A stretch of DNA of 64,000 nt, taken from positions 1 to 64,000 of the forward strand of contig JAVYIG010007177.1 of the NCBI GenBank assembly GCA_035222895.1. The letters are read 5' to 3'. How positions within the stretch are numbered: position 1 is the first letter of the stretch; every line of letters begins with the position of its first letter. The DNA is from Strongylocentrotus droebachiensis (taxonomy: Eukaryota > Echinodermata > Echinoidea > Camarodonta > Strongylocentrotidae). The notes below the pieces were generated by a model. The model was given only the letters and a program-made list of their open reading frames with translations. It was not told the origin of the DNA and did no database searches. Positions 20,901 to 25,316 of this stretch are shown one piece after another. The translations under genes and the position numbers were made by a program.

Positions 20901-22221
20901 TCTTACAATTTTGATACATTTGGATGCCCCTGTGGATGTATTATAAGCACTAAAATATTAGCCCATAAAACACTTCTGCTTTTGAAATAAATTGAATATC
21001 AAGATTTACCGGTGCTCCCGGTAAATGTTGGTAAATTTCAAATAGCGCCTACGGCCATACAATAATAGCTGCGACCATGAAAATCTCAGAATATGCAGTT
21101 GAGATATATAATTTCCAAATGGAAATAGCCAATCGGTCTATTTTAGTCAAGAAACATTTTTTTATAGCTAAATCAATATCTTGACCTTGAGAGGGAGCTA
21201 TACAACATAAAGAGTAAAGTATTTATAATTTCATCACTTTAGACTCGGTTTCAACAGCGACGACGATCACTGAATATTGTAGGATCGCATGTGCTTCCAA
21301 TATGTTCATTTGAACCAAATTCATGACCCCATACCAAAACTTTGTATTACCTTTAAAAGGGACACTCATCTGAGATGAATACGGGCACTTTTGAGAATGG
21401 AAAGGGGCACCCACGAGATTATATTAGAAGCATTTATCAGAGGTGTCAGAAGGGGCATTTTTGAAAAAGGGTACTTATTAGAAAGAAAAGGTGGCACGTG
21501 TCAAAATAAAAGAGGGAACATTGGCACTTATGAGGAGGGGAAGGGGGCACTTATTATAAAATAAAAGGGCACTTGTTAAAGTAAAATGGGAACCTCTCAA
21601 CTTTGAATAGGGGCAATTATCATCGGTGACAAGATGCACTTATAAGAATGTGGAACGGGCACCTATTACAAATTAAAAAAAGAGGCACTTATCTGAAGTA
21701 AAAAGGGGAACCTTTGATATATAAAAAGGGGCCTTTATTGGTACTTGAAAATTGGGTGCACTGTGCCCCCCCCCCCCCCCCCGGCTACACTGTCTCTGGT
21801 TTGCCTATTACATGTATAACATGTACAAGTTTTCTGTTATCCAATATATATTCTCTGCTTAGGCCCATATACATCCCATAATGCTTACCATATATTCCAT
21901 GTTAGAAGCTGGCGGTGAGACCAGACGACGATAGTTATTATGCAGATTCACCAAAATAGTCTCTTCTTCGGCACTGAAAGGCAACGGTGTTCCAGGAGTC
22001 GCTCGTTTTTCTCTGCTCTTAGTCAAACCATCTTCAACCAGCAGAAAACTGTTCTTGTACCAAGGTGCATGTTCAGTCTCAATTCCTTCTTCTATCTTCG
22101 GCGGAGCATGTCGTCTGGCTTCAGTAACTGAATTGGGCATAAGGATAGAAATGATGGCAGCCCCAATAAGGAGCATATTCACAGTCATGAGAGAAGTCAC
22201 TTCTAAACGTCTTCTATCCAT
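1975..22221 (-). CDS. adhesion G-protein-coupled receptor with CAP-EGF-ShKT-HYR ectodomain (18 coding exons)
   Basis: Exons in transcript order: 22221-21889, 19418-19182, 18886-18771, 16903-16815, 13938-13909, 12885-12784, 11406-11287, 10693-10433, 10203-10102, 9984-9665, 8921-8775, 7754-7572, 6844-6356, 5512-5336, 4956-4841, 4143-3860, 2797-2731 and 2485-1975. All have AG/GT borders and every phase closes, giving about 1,227 residues. Domain order is signal peptide (1-35), CAP (about 60-250), EGF-like (270-302), ShKT-like (303-342), HYR (343-430), HRM-like (430-490), Thr/Gly linker (492-560), GAIN plus GPS (about 565-900), 7TM (about 910-1165) and tail. In adhesion GPCRs the receptor is cleaved at the GPS inside GAIN and the exposed tethered peptide activates the 7TM; ligand unknown. 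The ATG at 22221 has context AAAATGG and is followed by a hydrophobic signal segment. A single transcript remains to be proven; two adjacent genes are the main alternative. Confidence 0.8.
2731..2797 (-). CDS. aGPCR exon: TM4 end and extracellular loop 2
   Basis: This 67-bp exon enters in phase 1 and leaves in phase 2. It encodes a GIPAVIVGLTGGI run followed by RNSYAVEDY. It continues the GWG of the previous exon into the helix-4/loop-2 pattern usual in adhesion GPCRs (WG.P..VV). Acceptor AATAG and donor GTAAGT are clear. Confidence 0.85.
2865..2908. repeat. C-run, CT and CA microsatellite
   Basis: A poly-C run followed by CT and CA dinucleotides lies in the intron between the 2731-2797 and 3860-4143 exons. 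The adjoining 2910-3040 is pyrimidine-rich. Confidence 0.8.
3344..3405 (+). repeat. dispersed repeat, copy 1 (inverted relative to 33157-33224)
   Basis: The run TGACGTAAAGTGTAATACGC, the following TTCAC, and a later AGCTCAGTGAAT recur in reverse complement at 33157-33224 with diverged sequence between. The two copies are about 30 kb apart in introns of different genes, so this is an interspersed repeat. Family not recognised. Confidence 0.6.
3492..3608. mobile_element. short MITE with TAGGGACTTTTAGATT ends
   Basis: TAGGGACTTTTAGATTTGC at 3492-3510 is matched in inverse by GCGAATCTAAAAGTCCCTA at 3590-3608, with one mismatch over 19 bp. The interior is about 80 bp and non-coding. Superfamily not assigned. 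Confidence 0.65.
3671..3723. repeat. perfect 53-bp palindrome
   Basis: Two 26-bp arms (AGATACGCTTTTATAAATCA continuing GTGCAT, and its exact complement) flank a single A. It lies in an intron of the adhesion GPCR gene. It could be a cruciform-prone site, a tiny foldback insertion or an assembly artefact. Confidence 0.85.
3860..4143 (-). CDS. aGPCR exon: TM2-TM4
   Basis: The exon continues a basic intracellular loop 1 (KRVRSSQTHR). It then encodes TM2 (FICLCVTLLCLYTTFLVIV), loop 1 with acidic residues, TM3 beginning IIPCTILAALVHYFVLSSIT, the WMGIEGFHTY segment typical of adhesion GPCR TM3 ends, and the start of TM4 (IPKFMIKAAVVGWG). The Cys at the top of TM3 is the expected disulfide partner of the loop-2 Cys. 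It enters in phase 2 and leaves in phase 1. Confidence 0.88.
4144..4840. other. intron without recognised feature
   Basis: AT-rich intron between the TM1 and TM2 exons. Several TTCGCGAA-like words occur at 4560-4800, but no convincing gene or terminal repeats were found. Confidence 0.6.
4841..4956 (-). CDS. aGPCR exon: TM1
   Basis: The exon encodes DIYAMDEPPKALLRVSS followed by a hydrophobic helix (IAGCTITCVCLLITLISYLS) and IK. This is the standard post-GPS layout: a short stalk and then TM1. Acceptor CTAG and donor GTAAGT are clear. It enters in phase 0 and leaves in phase 2. Confidence 0.87.
5336..5512 (-). CDS. aGPCR exon: GPS autoproteolysis motif
   Basis: The exon contains the full GPS signature: CNFWEFSLGKW, then GCELL, then YTCSCDHLTNFAVLV. 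The four Cys, two Trp and the HLT tripeptide are all present. In family members cleavage occurs between the Leu and Thr of HLT and leaves the two parts non-covalently bound. All catalytic residues are intact, so self-cleavage is predicted. Codon phase is 0 at both ends. Confidence 0.93.
5570..5625. repeat. GA-rich microsatellite
   Basis: A GAGAGA-rich purine run lies in the intron just upstream (in transcript sense) of the GPS exon. The rest of the intron to 6355 shows no recognised gene. Confidence 0.7.
6356..6844 (-). CDS. aGPCR exon: GAIN subdomain B with Ser/Thr-rich insert
   Basis: The exon encodes 163 codons in phase 0-0. The N-terminal half (PSESVLDGLVVTMFTGN) joins subdomain A. A Ser/Thr-rich loop at about residues 50-95 of the exon follows, then the beta-rich core: RIVFLVYVDDVMFP, TVNTPVVSLAIGGRK and LTEPVNITFSRLM. 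That last run is the standard GAIN strand pattern just before the GPS. I chose the donor ATG/GTAAAA at 6356. An in-frame alternative donor at 6347 would add three residues. Confidence 0.87.
7572..7754 (-). CDS. aGPCR exon: GAIN subdomain A helices
   Basis: The exon encodes VTEDIVGIVNNLMN, then EILAYAQRKGNFTTAIVQIM, then a NTVDVHNGSFDTSYTNIAAK run with candidate N-glycosylation sites (NFT, NGS). The helical pattern with D..N.I...L and the 0-0 phase fit GAIN subdomain A. It joins cleanly to exons 8775-8921 and 6356-6844. Confidence 0.82.
7985..8112 (-). mobile_element. tRNA-derived SINE fragment
   Basis: On the minus strand the segment contains a B-box-like GGTTCGATCC preceded by CTCTCATACGGGAGGTCACG, a tRNA-like T-arm and anticodon region. 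It lacks a clean cloverleaf and 3' end, so it is called a SINE head rather than a tRNA gene. It sits in an aGPCR intron. Confidence 0.5.
8637..8765 (-). mobile_element. SINE-like dispersed repeat, copy 1
   Basis: AGAGTGGCAAATGTGGATTA, then TCTTGCCAAAGGACG and the preceding GGTACCCATTT recur with few changes at 24722-24845. The far end resembles a decayed tRNA-related head read from the minus strand. The copy abuts the 8775-8921 exon on its 3' side. Confidence 0.6.
8775..8921 (-). CDS. aGPCR exon: start of GAIN subdomain A
   Basis: The exon encodes TGISGDNLSNISRAVFLITE, then KNEDITVTDIGLLVDILQQI and YLNSTDAN. The ISGDNLSNIS and ITVTDI patterns are typical of helices at the start of GAIN. Phase is 0 at both ends, so it can join directly to 9665-9984 (which ends SLAVILK) as well as to 7572-7754. 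The combined SLAVILK-TGISGDNL reads as a plausible uninterrupted GAIN helix. Confidence 0.82.
9265..9290. repeat. perfect 11-bp hairpin
   Basis: ACTGTCCACCG and its exact complement flank a TTCT loop. It lies in the intron between exons 8775-8921 and 9665-9984. No poly-T tail or other terminator context is present, so its role is unknown. Confidence 0.7.
9419..9565 (-). other. possible alternative or frame-breaking exon of the aGPCR gene
   Basis: A 147-bp interval has a strong pyrimidine-tract acceptor (GTTTTTTAG) and donor CTAG/GTATGC. It is open in one frame (GSLFPTGCRRFIDPKFV onward), but that frame does not fit its neighbours. Both flanking exons use phase 0, and in phase 0 this interval hits TGA after 40 codons. 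Skipping it restores an uninterrupted model. It may be a chance ORF or an exon that triggers decay when included. Confidence 0.25.
9665..9984 (-). CDS. aGPCR exon: end of HRM-like segment and Thr/Gly mucin-like linker
   Basis: The exon starts DILLPIINAVCQLGSND, then AFWAIDIKCP, completing a Cys/Trp pattern like the hormone-receptor (HRM) module that often precedes GAIN. It then runs into about 65 residues built from five-residue units of the GTT(A/T)E or GTSAKG type. The linker ends NMSRSLAVILK at the GAIN start. The 15-bp unit leaves all three minus-strand frames open, so length variants would not break the frame. Dense Thr suggests O-glycosylation (inference). Confidence 0.75.
10102..10203 (-). 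CDS. aGPCR exon: HRM-like segment
   Basis: The exon encodes RLICSNTTVASDFGDVRLPA, then a GTIIDSMEVCP run. Together with the next exon it gives a C...CP...C...W...C pattern like the HRM/GAIN-proximal module. The assignment is by pattern only. Phase 1 at both ends fits its neighbours. Confidence 0.72.
10433..10693 (-). CDS. aGPCR exon: HYR domain
   Basis: A single phase 1-1 exon of 87 codons encodes one HYR (hyalin repeat) domain. It begins with a GCP segment, then RFAIVTWIEPISSLTSVVMT, then HVPGTRFPVGQTSVQYVF, and ends CCFDVEVIF. The V.W..P, PG..FPVG.T.V.Y and C.F.V.V positions are the HYR signature. HYR modules are immunoglobulin-like adhesion units common in echinoderm extracellular proteins. 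Confidence 0.88.
11287..11406 (-). CDS. aGPCR exon: ShKT-like six-cysteine module
   Basis: A phase 1-1 exon encodes TPCGDYSANCGTGWPQILC, then an acidic stretch and EQCPAMCGLC. Six cysteines and the closing CPAMCGLC match the ShKT/SXC pattern. Such modules accompany CAP or metalloprotease domains in many secreted animal proteins. Here it is one ectodomain module of a receptor; no toxin function is implied. Confidence 0.75.
11761..12390. repeat. 37-bp minisatellite
   Basis: About 16 tandem copies of a unit built from CATGGTGAAATCATATT followed by ATGGTGAAATCATATTACTT. Each unit is therefore itself an imperfect 17+20 bp duplicate. Variants at 12031-12110 and 12200 show local slippage. It is wholly intronic, between the ShKT and EGF exons. 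The following 12600-12760 is GA-rich. Confidence 0.95.
12784..12885 (-). CDS. aGPCR exon: EGF-like domain
   Basis: A phase 1-1 exon encodes ECSTTCEVNCRNCGVI, then a CTCTCTPQYTGVDC ending. The C.C.P.Y.G..C closure is the EGF signature; eight cysteines are present rather than six. The donor is the non-consensus GTTTGT, the weakest junction in the model, although the phase fits. Confidence 0.78.
13000..13900. other. AT-rich intron without recognised feature
   Basis: Low-complexity AT-rich intron between the EGF exon and the 30-bp microexon. No coding signature, repeat ends or RNA gene was recognised. Confidence 0.6.
13909..13938 (-). CDS. 30-bp microexon joining CAP and EGF modules of the aGPCR gene
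   Basis: Acceptor TATGCAG and donor GTAAGT bracket 30 bp encoding, with a borrowed first base, RICQEEETVS. The upstream CAP exon leaves one base and the downstream EGF exon needs one base. The phase match and good splice sites support it. It gives a short acidic hinge. Confidence 0.65.
13944..15436. other. intron, possible decayed repeat, no gene supported
   Basis: A large part of the intron between the microexon and the last CAP exon. A GC-richer patch at 14625-14735 could be a repeat edge or a spurious exon. The reading phase of the gene closes without it. Otherwise nothing was recognised. Confidence 0.5.
15437..15665 (-). mobile_element. possible LINE reverse-transcriptase C-terminal fragment
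   Basis: An open minus-strand frame encodes LESRRKYLLINFVAKALYNI, then a basic stretch and MARTKRLSDSAMYVFPLGRT. The arrangement resembles the C-terminal, post-RT region of CR1/L2-like LINEs but is not diagnostic. It is cut by the foldback element starting at 15670. Confidence 0.35.
15670..16484. mobile_element. 815-bp foldback element with about 280-bp arms
   Basis: GTCTAAAGCAGGGCTCCCAC at the left is matched by its complement at the right end, and the arms stay almost identical for about 180 bp (to about 15850 and from about 16305). A diverged match continues to about 280 bp per arm. The centre holds a second nested hairpin of the same ACTCGTAATA-type sequence. No coding capacity was seen. 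The palindromic ends hide any target duplication. The CAGGG start recalls hAT ends, which is inference only. Confidence 0.85.
16485..16814. other. intron, no gene supported
   Basis: Downstream flank of the foldback element. A short open minus-strand run (KMPEYHKFDIDMSYHPETAQ) ends at the element, but nothing ties it to the receptor gene. Confidence 0.4.
16815..22221 (-). CDS. aGPCR exons 1-4: signal peptide and CAP domain
   Basis: Exon 1 (22221-21889) encodes MDRRR and a hydrophobic leader, a basic KSREKR site, then FSAEEETILVNLHNNYRRLV, the CAP opening with its conserved helix. Exon 2 (19418-19182) encodes WDETLAAWAQEWSDGC, VGQNLW and the CAP signature KICTHYTQ. Exon 3 (18886-18771) gives LVWDTSSKVGCG and NYIVACNYLKQ. 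Exon 4 (16903-16815) gives PYENGTSCTRC and CDNKLC, the CAP C-terminal cysteine loop. These match CRISP/antigen-5/PR-1 motifs CAP1 and CAP2 in order. The KSREKR run upstream could be a furin-type cleavage site (inference). CAP domains bind sterols or lipids or act as secreted ligands in other families. Confidence 0.87.
17340..17645. repeat. GT-rich and GA-rich microsatellites
   Basis: GT/GTGTG repeats at about 17345-17410 and GAGAGA repeats at about 17600-17640 lie in the intron between CAP exons 3 and 4. The other sequence nearby is AT-rich with homopolymer runs around 17850-17880. Confidence 0.75.
18283..18727. mobile_element. possible non-autonomous element with CGTTCACAC/GTGTGAACG ends
   Basis: GCGTTCACAC at the left and GTGTGAACGG at the right form short inverted ends. 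Between them TGTGTGAA and GATCGCGATCCAA-type words recur several times, some inverted. No protein is encoded. The short ends make the boundaries uncertain. Confidence 0.45.
19725..20050 (+). repeat. degenerate minisatellite, GGGGCACTTATC-type units, left part
   Basis: Irregular units of about 20-35 bp contain GGGGCACTTAT or GGCACTCACC-like words followed by AGA-rich spacers. The array resumes at 21357, so the two parts were probably continuous before insertion of the TTAA elements between them. Confidence 0.75.
20058..20851. mobile_element. TTAA-flanked element with CCCTATTTAGCCCGGG inverted ends
   Basis: Left end TTAACCCTATTTAGCCCGGG and the exact inverse at the right end, about 794 bp in total, with G and C homopolymers next to both ends. 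TTAA at both borders and the CCCT start resemble piggyBac ends; superfamily is inference. No transposase is present. It shares its right TTAA with the next element. Confidence 0.75.
20848..21356. mobile_element. TTAA-flanked MITE with AGGTAATACAA inverted ends
   Basis: TTAAAGGTAATACAACGTTTTGG at the left is answered by CAAAACTTTGTATTACCTTT and AA at the right, about 509 bp. The ends resemble those of 1340-1713 (AGGTAAAGACC). It is inserted in the GGGGCACTTA minisatellite. Its left TTAA is the insertion site of 20058-20851. Confidence 0.72.
21357..21775 (+). repeat. degenerate minisatellite, GGGGCACTTATC-type units, right part
   Basis: Continuation of the irregular array seen at 19725-20050, with the same GGCACTTAT and GGGCACCT words, ending in a long C run at about 21765-21781. 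Confidence 0.75.
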
Positions 22222-22848
22222 TTTAGGCGAATCTAGAAAAATAAACCTGACCAAGCCCTCTCAGTCATTATTCTGCGACTGCAGAATTGAAAACAAATAC
22301 TATATTCCCAAAGAAAGACACATTATATAGTTTCTAACTTGCCGACTACCCGGATATAGGACCAGATATATTTTACCTGAGTCACTTCCTGTCTTTATTT
22401 TGGCATTACATATTTCTTATTGAGTTCACACCTTTATAAGGTAAATAATACAATATTGAGGCTCTCTTTCTCATTCTCTTCTGTGTTCCTTCTCAGTTCT
22501 GCTATAAAATGGAAAAACAAGTTACATCGAGACAGCGCGATTACATATGTATCAACAGGCGTGACAATAGTCTCTCGCGTTTTCTTTTAATGTAAGCTCC
22601 TTTTCAACAAAATTGAGCAAATATGCTGTATCGGTCACTGTTTGTTGAAGGACTTGCAAGTTTGTTTGAAAGTAGTCTCACCTCGAAATCCAATAAGTAT
22701 GCAAAGGTTAAGGCACTTCTTTTATGAAAAAACATCGTAAATAGGTCAACATTGGGCTGTATTGTATAGTTAATATAATTTTTCATTTAATAATATTTGG
22801 CAGTATGGGGAGGAGCGTGATTTTTTTTAATCCGCGGAAGATCACTTC

Positions 22849-24589
22849 CATGGGGAAGTGAGTATGCCTACTTAATTAATCGAGTGTGGCAAAACAAAAT
22901 CAATCATTTGTTGCCCGTATCAATATGGAGACGATCTTGTGATTTCACTCCTACATGTAATTATCCATGAATTGTTTGGATTTATAGTAGGAATATCTGT
23001 ATAGATTAATCATGAAATTAAAGTACAACCCCCAAAGGTAGCCTGGGGGTGTTTCATAAAGCTGTTCGTAAAGTTACGCATGACTTCACGAACGACTTGT
23101 ATATGAAGTGCCAGATAGGATGCCCAAAGTTTTTTCTGATATTTCCAATAACCTCAATTAAATTATGGCAAAAAATATGAATTGCATTAAAAATGTTAGT
23201 TATAATAAGAATGTTAATCTACATCTGCACAGTTCAACTTAATGAATAATAATCAATAATAATTGAGCATCCCACTTGGCTTTTCATATACAAGTCGTTC
23301 GTAAAGTCATGCGTAACTTTACGAACTCTTTATGAAACACCCCCCCCCCCCCTGGCCTATAGAACACTTGCATTTACATAATTTAGCAATGTCGGAATTC
23401 TTAATGTCTGCTTATACATGCATTGTGGCTGAGTTATTCAATTGTATTTTGTTTCTGAAGTAATCTCAGATAAATTCTCATATGAATATCAAAAAGACAG
23501 AACATGGGAATTCCCAAAGGAGAAAAGTGTATTCAAAAGGAAAATTCAAAAAAAATGTTAGTCCGGGCTAGTGACGTATCGACTGGGTTGGCAGGGTAAA
23601 CGTGTCCCGGATCCCACTTTGACGGGAGCTCAATAATGGCAAAAGAGAAGGGGTGCGAAAATACCCGAATGAGAAAAAGAAAGGCGGAGGAAAGAAAGAA
23701 ACAATTATGTTCCATGAGGATTCAATATCTGCGCCCCCAAACGCAGGTAAAAGTGTAAATGCTAAACATTTTTAGAGGTCGGTCACGTTGCTCCCTTGCA
23801 AAATGTTGCTTCTGGATCTTGTAATTTCGCTCCCCATTCTAAAATGTAATTGATAAATAAGGTCTTAAAAGGTATATATATGCAAATGTCGTTTCATGAC
23901 TCCCTATAGTTTCATCTGCTTCTTGATTTTGCACCCCACTTCTGATACATGTACATTTTATAAAATGGAATTTTGAAAGGTGCTACATTAATTGTATGCA
24001 TGCTATTGTTAATGTTATGTTTGCTTGTTAGCCCTAGCTCCAGCAAGATTCATCCGGGGATATCGGACGTGACGTTTGATTGCTCACACATGTTCATTGT
24101 TTCCTGGCGCCGTTCGGTGTTTCCTATGTCAATGTTTGCCAGTGACTTGTTTTTGTTGACTCACAGTTTAGTAATAATGATAATATTCCGCTTTTATAAA
24201 ACGCCCAATACGTCGATAGATTAACATTCTTATTATAACTAACATTTTTAATGCAATTCATATTTTTTGCCATAATTTAATTGAGGTTATTGGAAATATC
24301 AGAAAAAACTTTGGGCATCCTATCTGGCACTTCATATACAAGTCGTTCGTGAAGTCATGCGTAACTTTACGAACAGCTTTATGAAACACCCCCAGGCTAC
24401 CTTTGGGGGTTGTACTTTAATTTCATGATTAATCTATACAGATATTCCTACTATAAATCCAAACAATTCATGGATAATTACATGTAGGAGTGAAATCACA
24501 AGATCGTCTCCATATTGATACGGGCAACAAATGATTGATTTTGTTTTGCCACACTCGATTAATTAAGTAGGCATACTCACTTCCCCATG
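22849..24589. repeat. inverted duplication, two 373-bp arms
   Basis: 22849-23221 and 24217-24589 are near-identical reverse complements, separated by 995 bp. The left arm starts CATGGGGAAGTGAGTATGCC and the right arm ends with its inverse. Each arm includes part of the 23045-23352 MITE, so the duplication is younger than the MITE insertion. Confidence 0.9.
23045..23352. mobile_element. MITE with GGGGGTGTTTCATAAAG ends
   Basis: GGGGGTGTTTCATAAAGCTG, then TTCGTAAAGTTACGCATGAC, is matched in inverse at the right end, with arms of at least 60 bp and about 300 bp in total. A half copy in inverse orientation occurs at 24217-24396 as part of the inverted duplication. The GTGTTTCA(C/T)AAAG end style is shared with 59316-59604. 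Confidence 0.8.
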
Positions 24590-25134
24590 CTTTACAGACC
24601 CCGGTCATCGGATTCAGGCTTACCCGCACACAATGTTTGCACATAATATTCTCCACTCCCTGGGGAGCATTCCAGCCAGTCGATATTTACAAGCACATAC
24701 TTGCTCATCCAACCACATAAACTTTCGCATCAGTACCGGGTACCCATTTAACACCTGGATAGAGAGTGGCAAATGTAGATTAACGTCTTGCCAAAGGACA
24801 TTAGTGCTGCGGCGGGTGACTATGATCCACTAGACCACAATTTTTTTTTCCCATGTAAATATTTGCCAGTGATGTGTTTTACCTCACAATCATCTAGCTT
24901 TGCTTTGTCGTATTATGACGTAAAGTTCATCGAACTGTTACGCGCTCATCATACGCGCAGAATGTGCGTATGACAATTGATACGCGCATATCTAAAACAA
25001 TGAAGATTTGTTTCTTGGCAACGTTCACGTACCGTGAAATCCAACGTCACGTCCGATATAGGCCTATCATATCCCCGAATGAATGTCACTAGCTGGAGCT
25101 AGGGCTAGCAATTTAACATAACATTAACAATAAC
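24002..25134. repeat. second inverted repeat pair (24002-24079 and 25044-25134)
   Basis: GCTATTGTTAATGTTATGTT, AGCCCTAGCTCCAGC and ATATCGGACGTGACGTT at the left recur in reverse complement just upstream of the SRCR start. A short insertion (about 13 bp) separates the copies' middle parts. The arms may be the ends of a larger element. Confidence 0.7.
24722..24845 (-). mobile_element. SINE-like dispersed repeat, copy 2
   Basis: Closely matches 8637-8765 over GGTACCCATTT, AGAGTGGCAAATGTAGATTA and TCTTGCCAAAGGAC. A tRNA-like remnant (GATCCACTAGACCACA) is at the far end, which suggests a minus-strand tRNA-derived SINE. Confidence 0.6.
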
Positions 25135-25195
25135 ATTCATCAAAGACTGTGAACAAGGAAGAAGTATCGACTCTGAAGAAAGCAAAAGTAAACTG

Positions 25196-25316
25196 ATGTT
25201 TAAGATGGGACTTCCAATGATGTTGCAGCGACACTGTTGGGCTGCTTGCATGGTCATTTGCATTGCAATCAGTTCTTTTGACGATGTTGGTGCGGAACAA
25301 AACTATGGTCGGGAAG
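25196..25316 (+). CDS. SRCR gene exon 1: signal peptide
   Basis: Encodes [13 protein letters not shown], then a hydrophobic [15 protein letters not shown] core and an AEQNYGRE mature start. Donor GAAG/GTGAGT leaves phase 1. The 5'UTR is not resolved. Confidence 0.82.

Larger units (their letters stand above)
22222..25195. other. divergent intergenic region between aGPCR and SRCR genes
   Basis: The two genes start about 3 kb apart and run away from each other. A TATAAAGG-like word on the minus strand near 22430 lies about 200 bp upstream of the aGPCR ATG. A TTTTCTAG acceptor-like site just upstream of that ATG suggests a separate 5'UTR exon. Most of the interval is repeats, listed separately. 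Confidence 0.4.

Noticed and set aside
23973..24224. Small secreted protein with a signal-like leader (MLLLMLCLLVS)
   Set aside because: It lies in a duplicated repeat. The inverted copy at 25044-25134 has stops in the same frame, and there is no downstream exon or domain.
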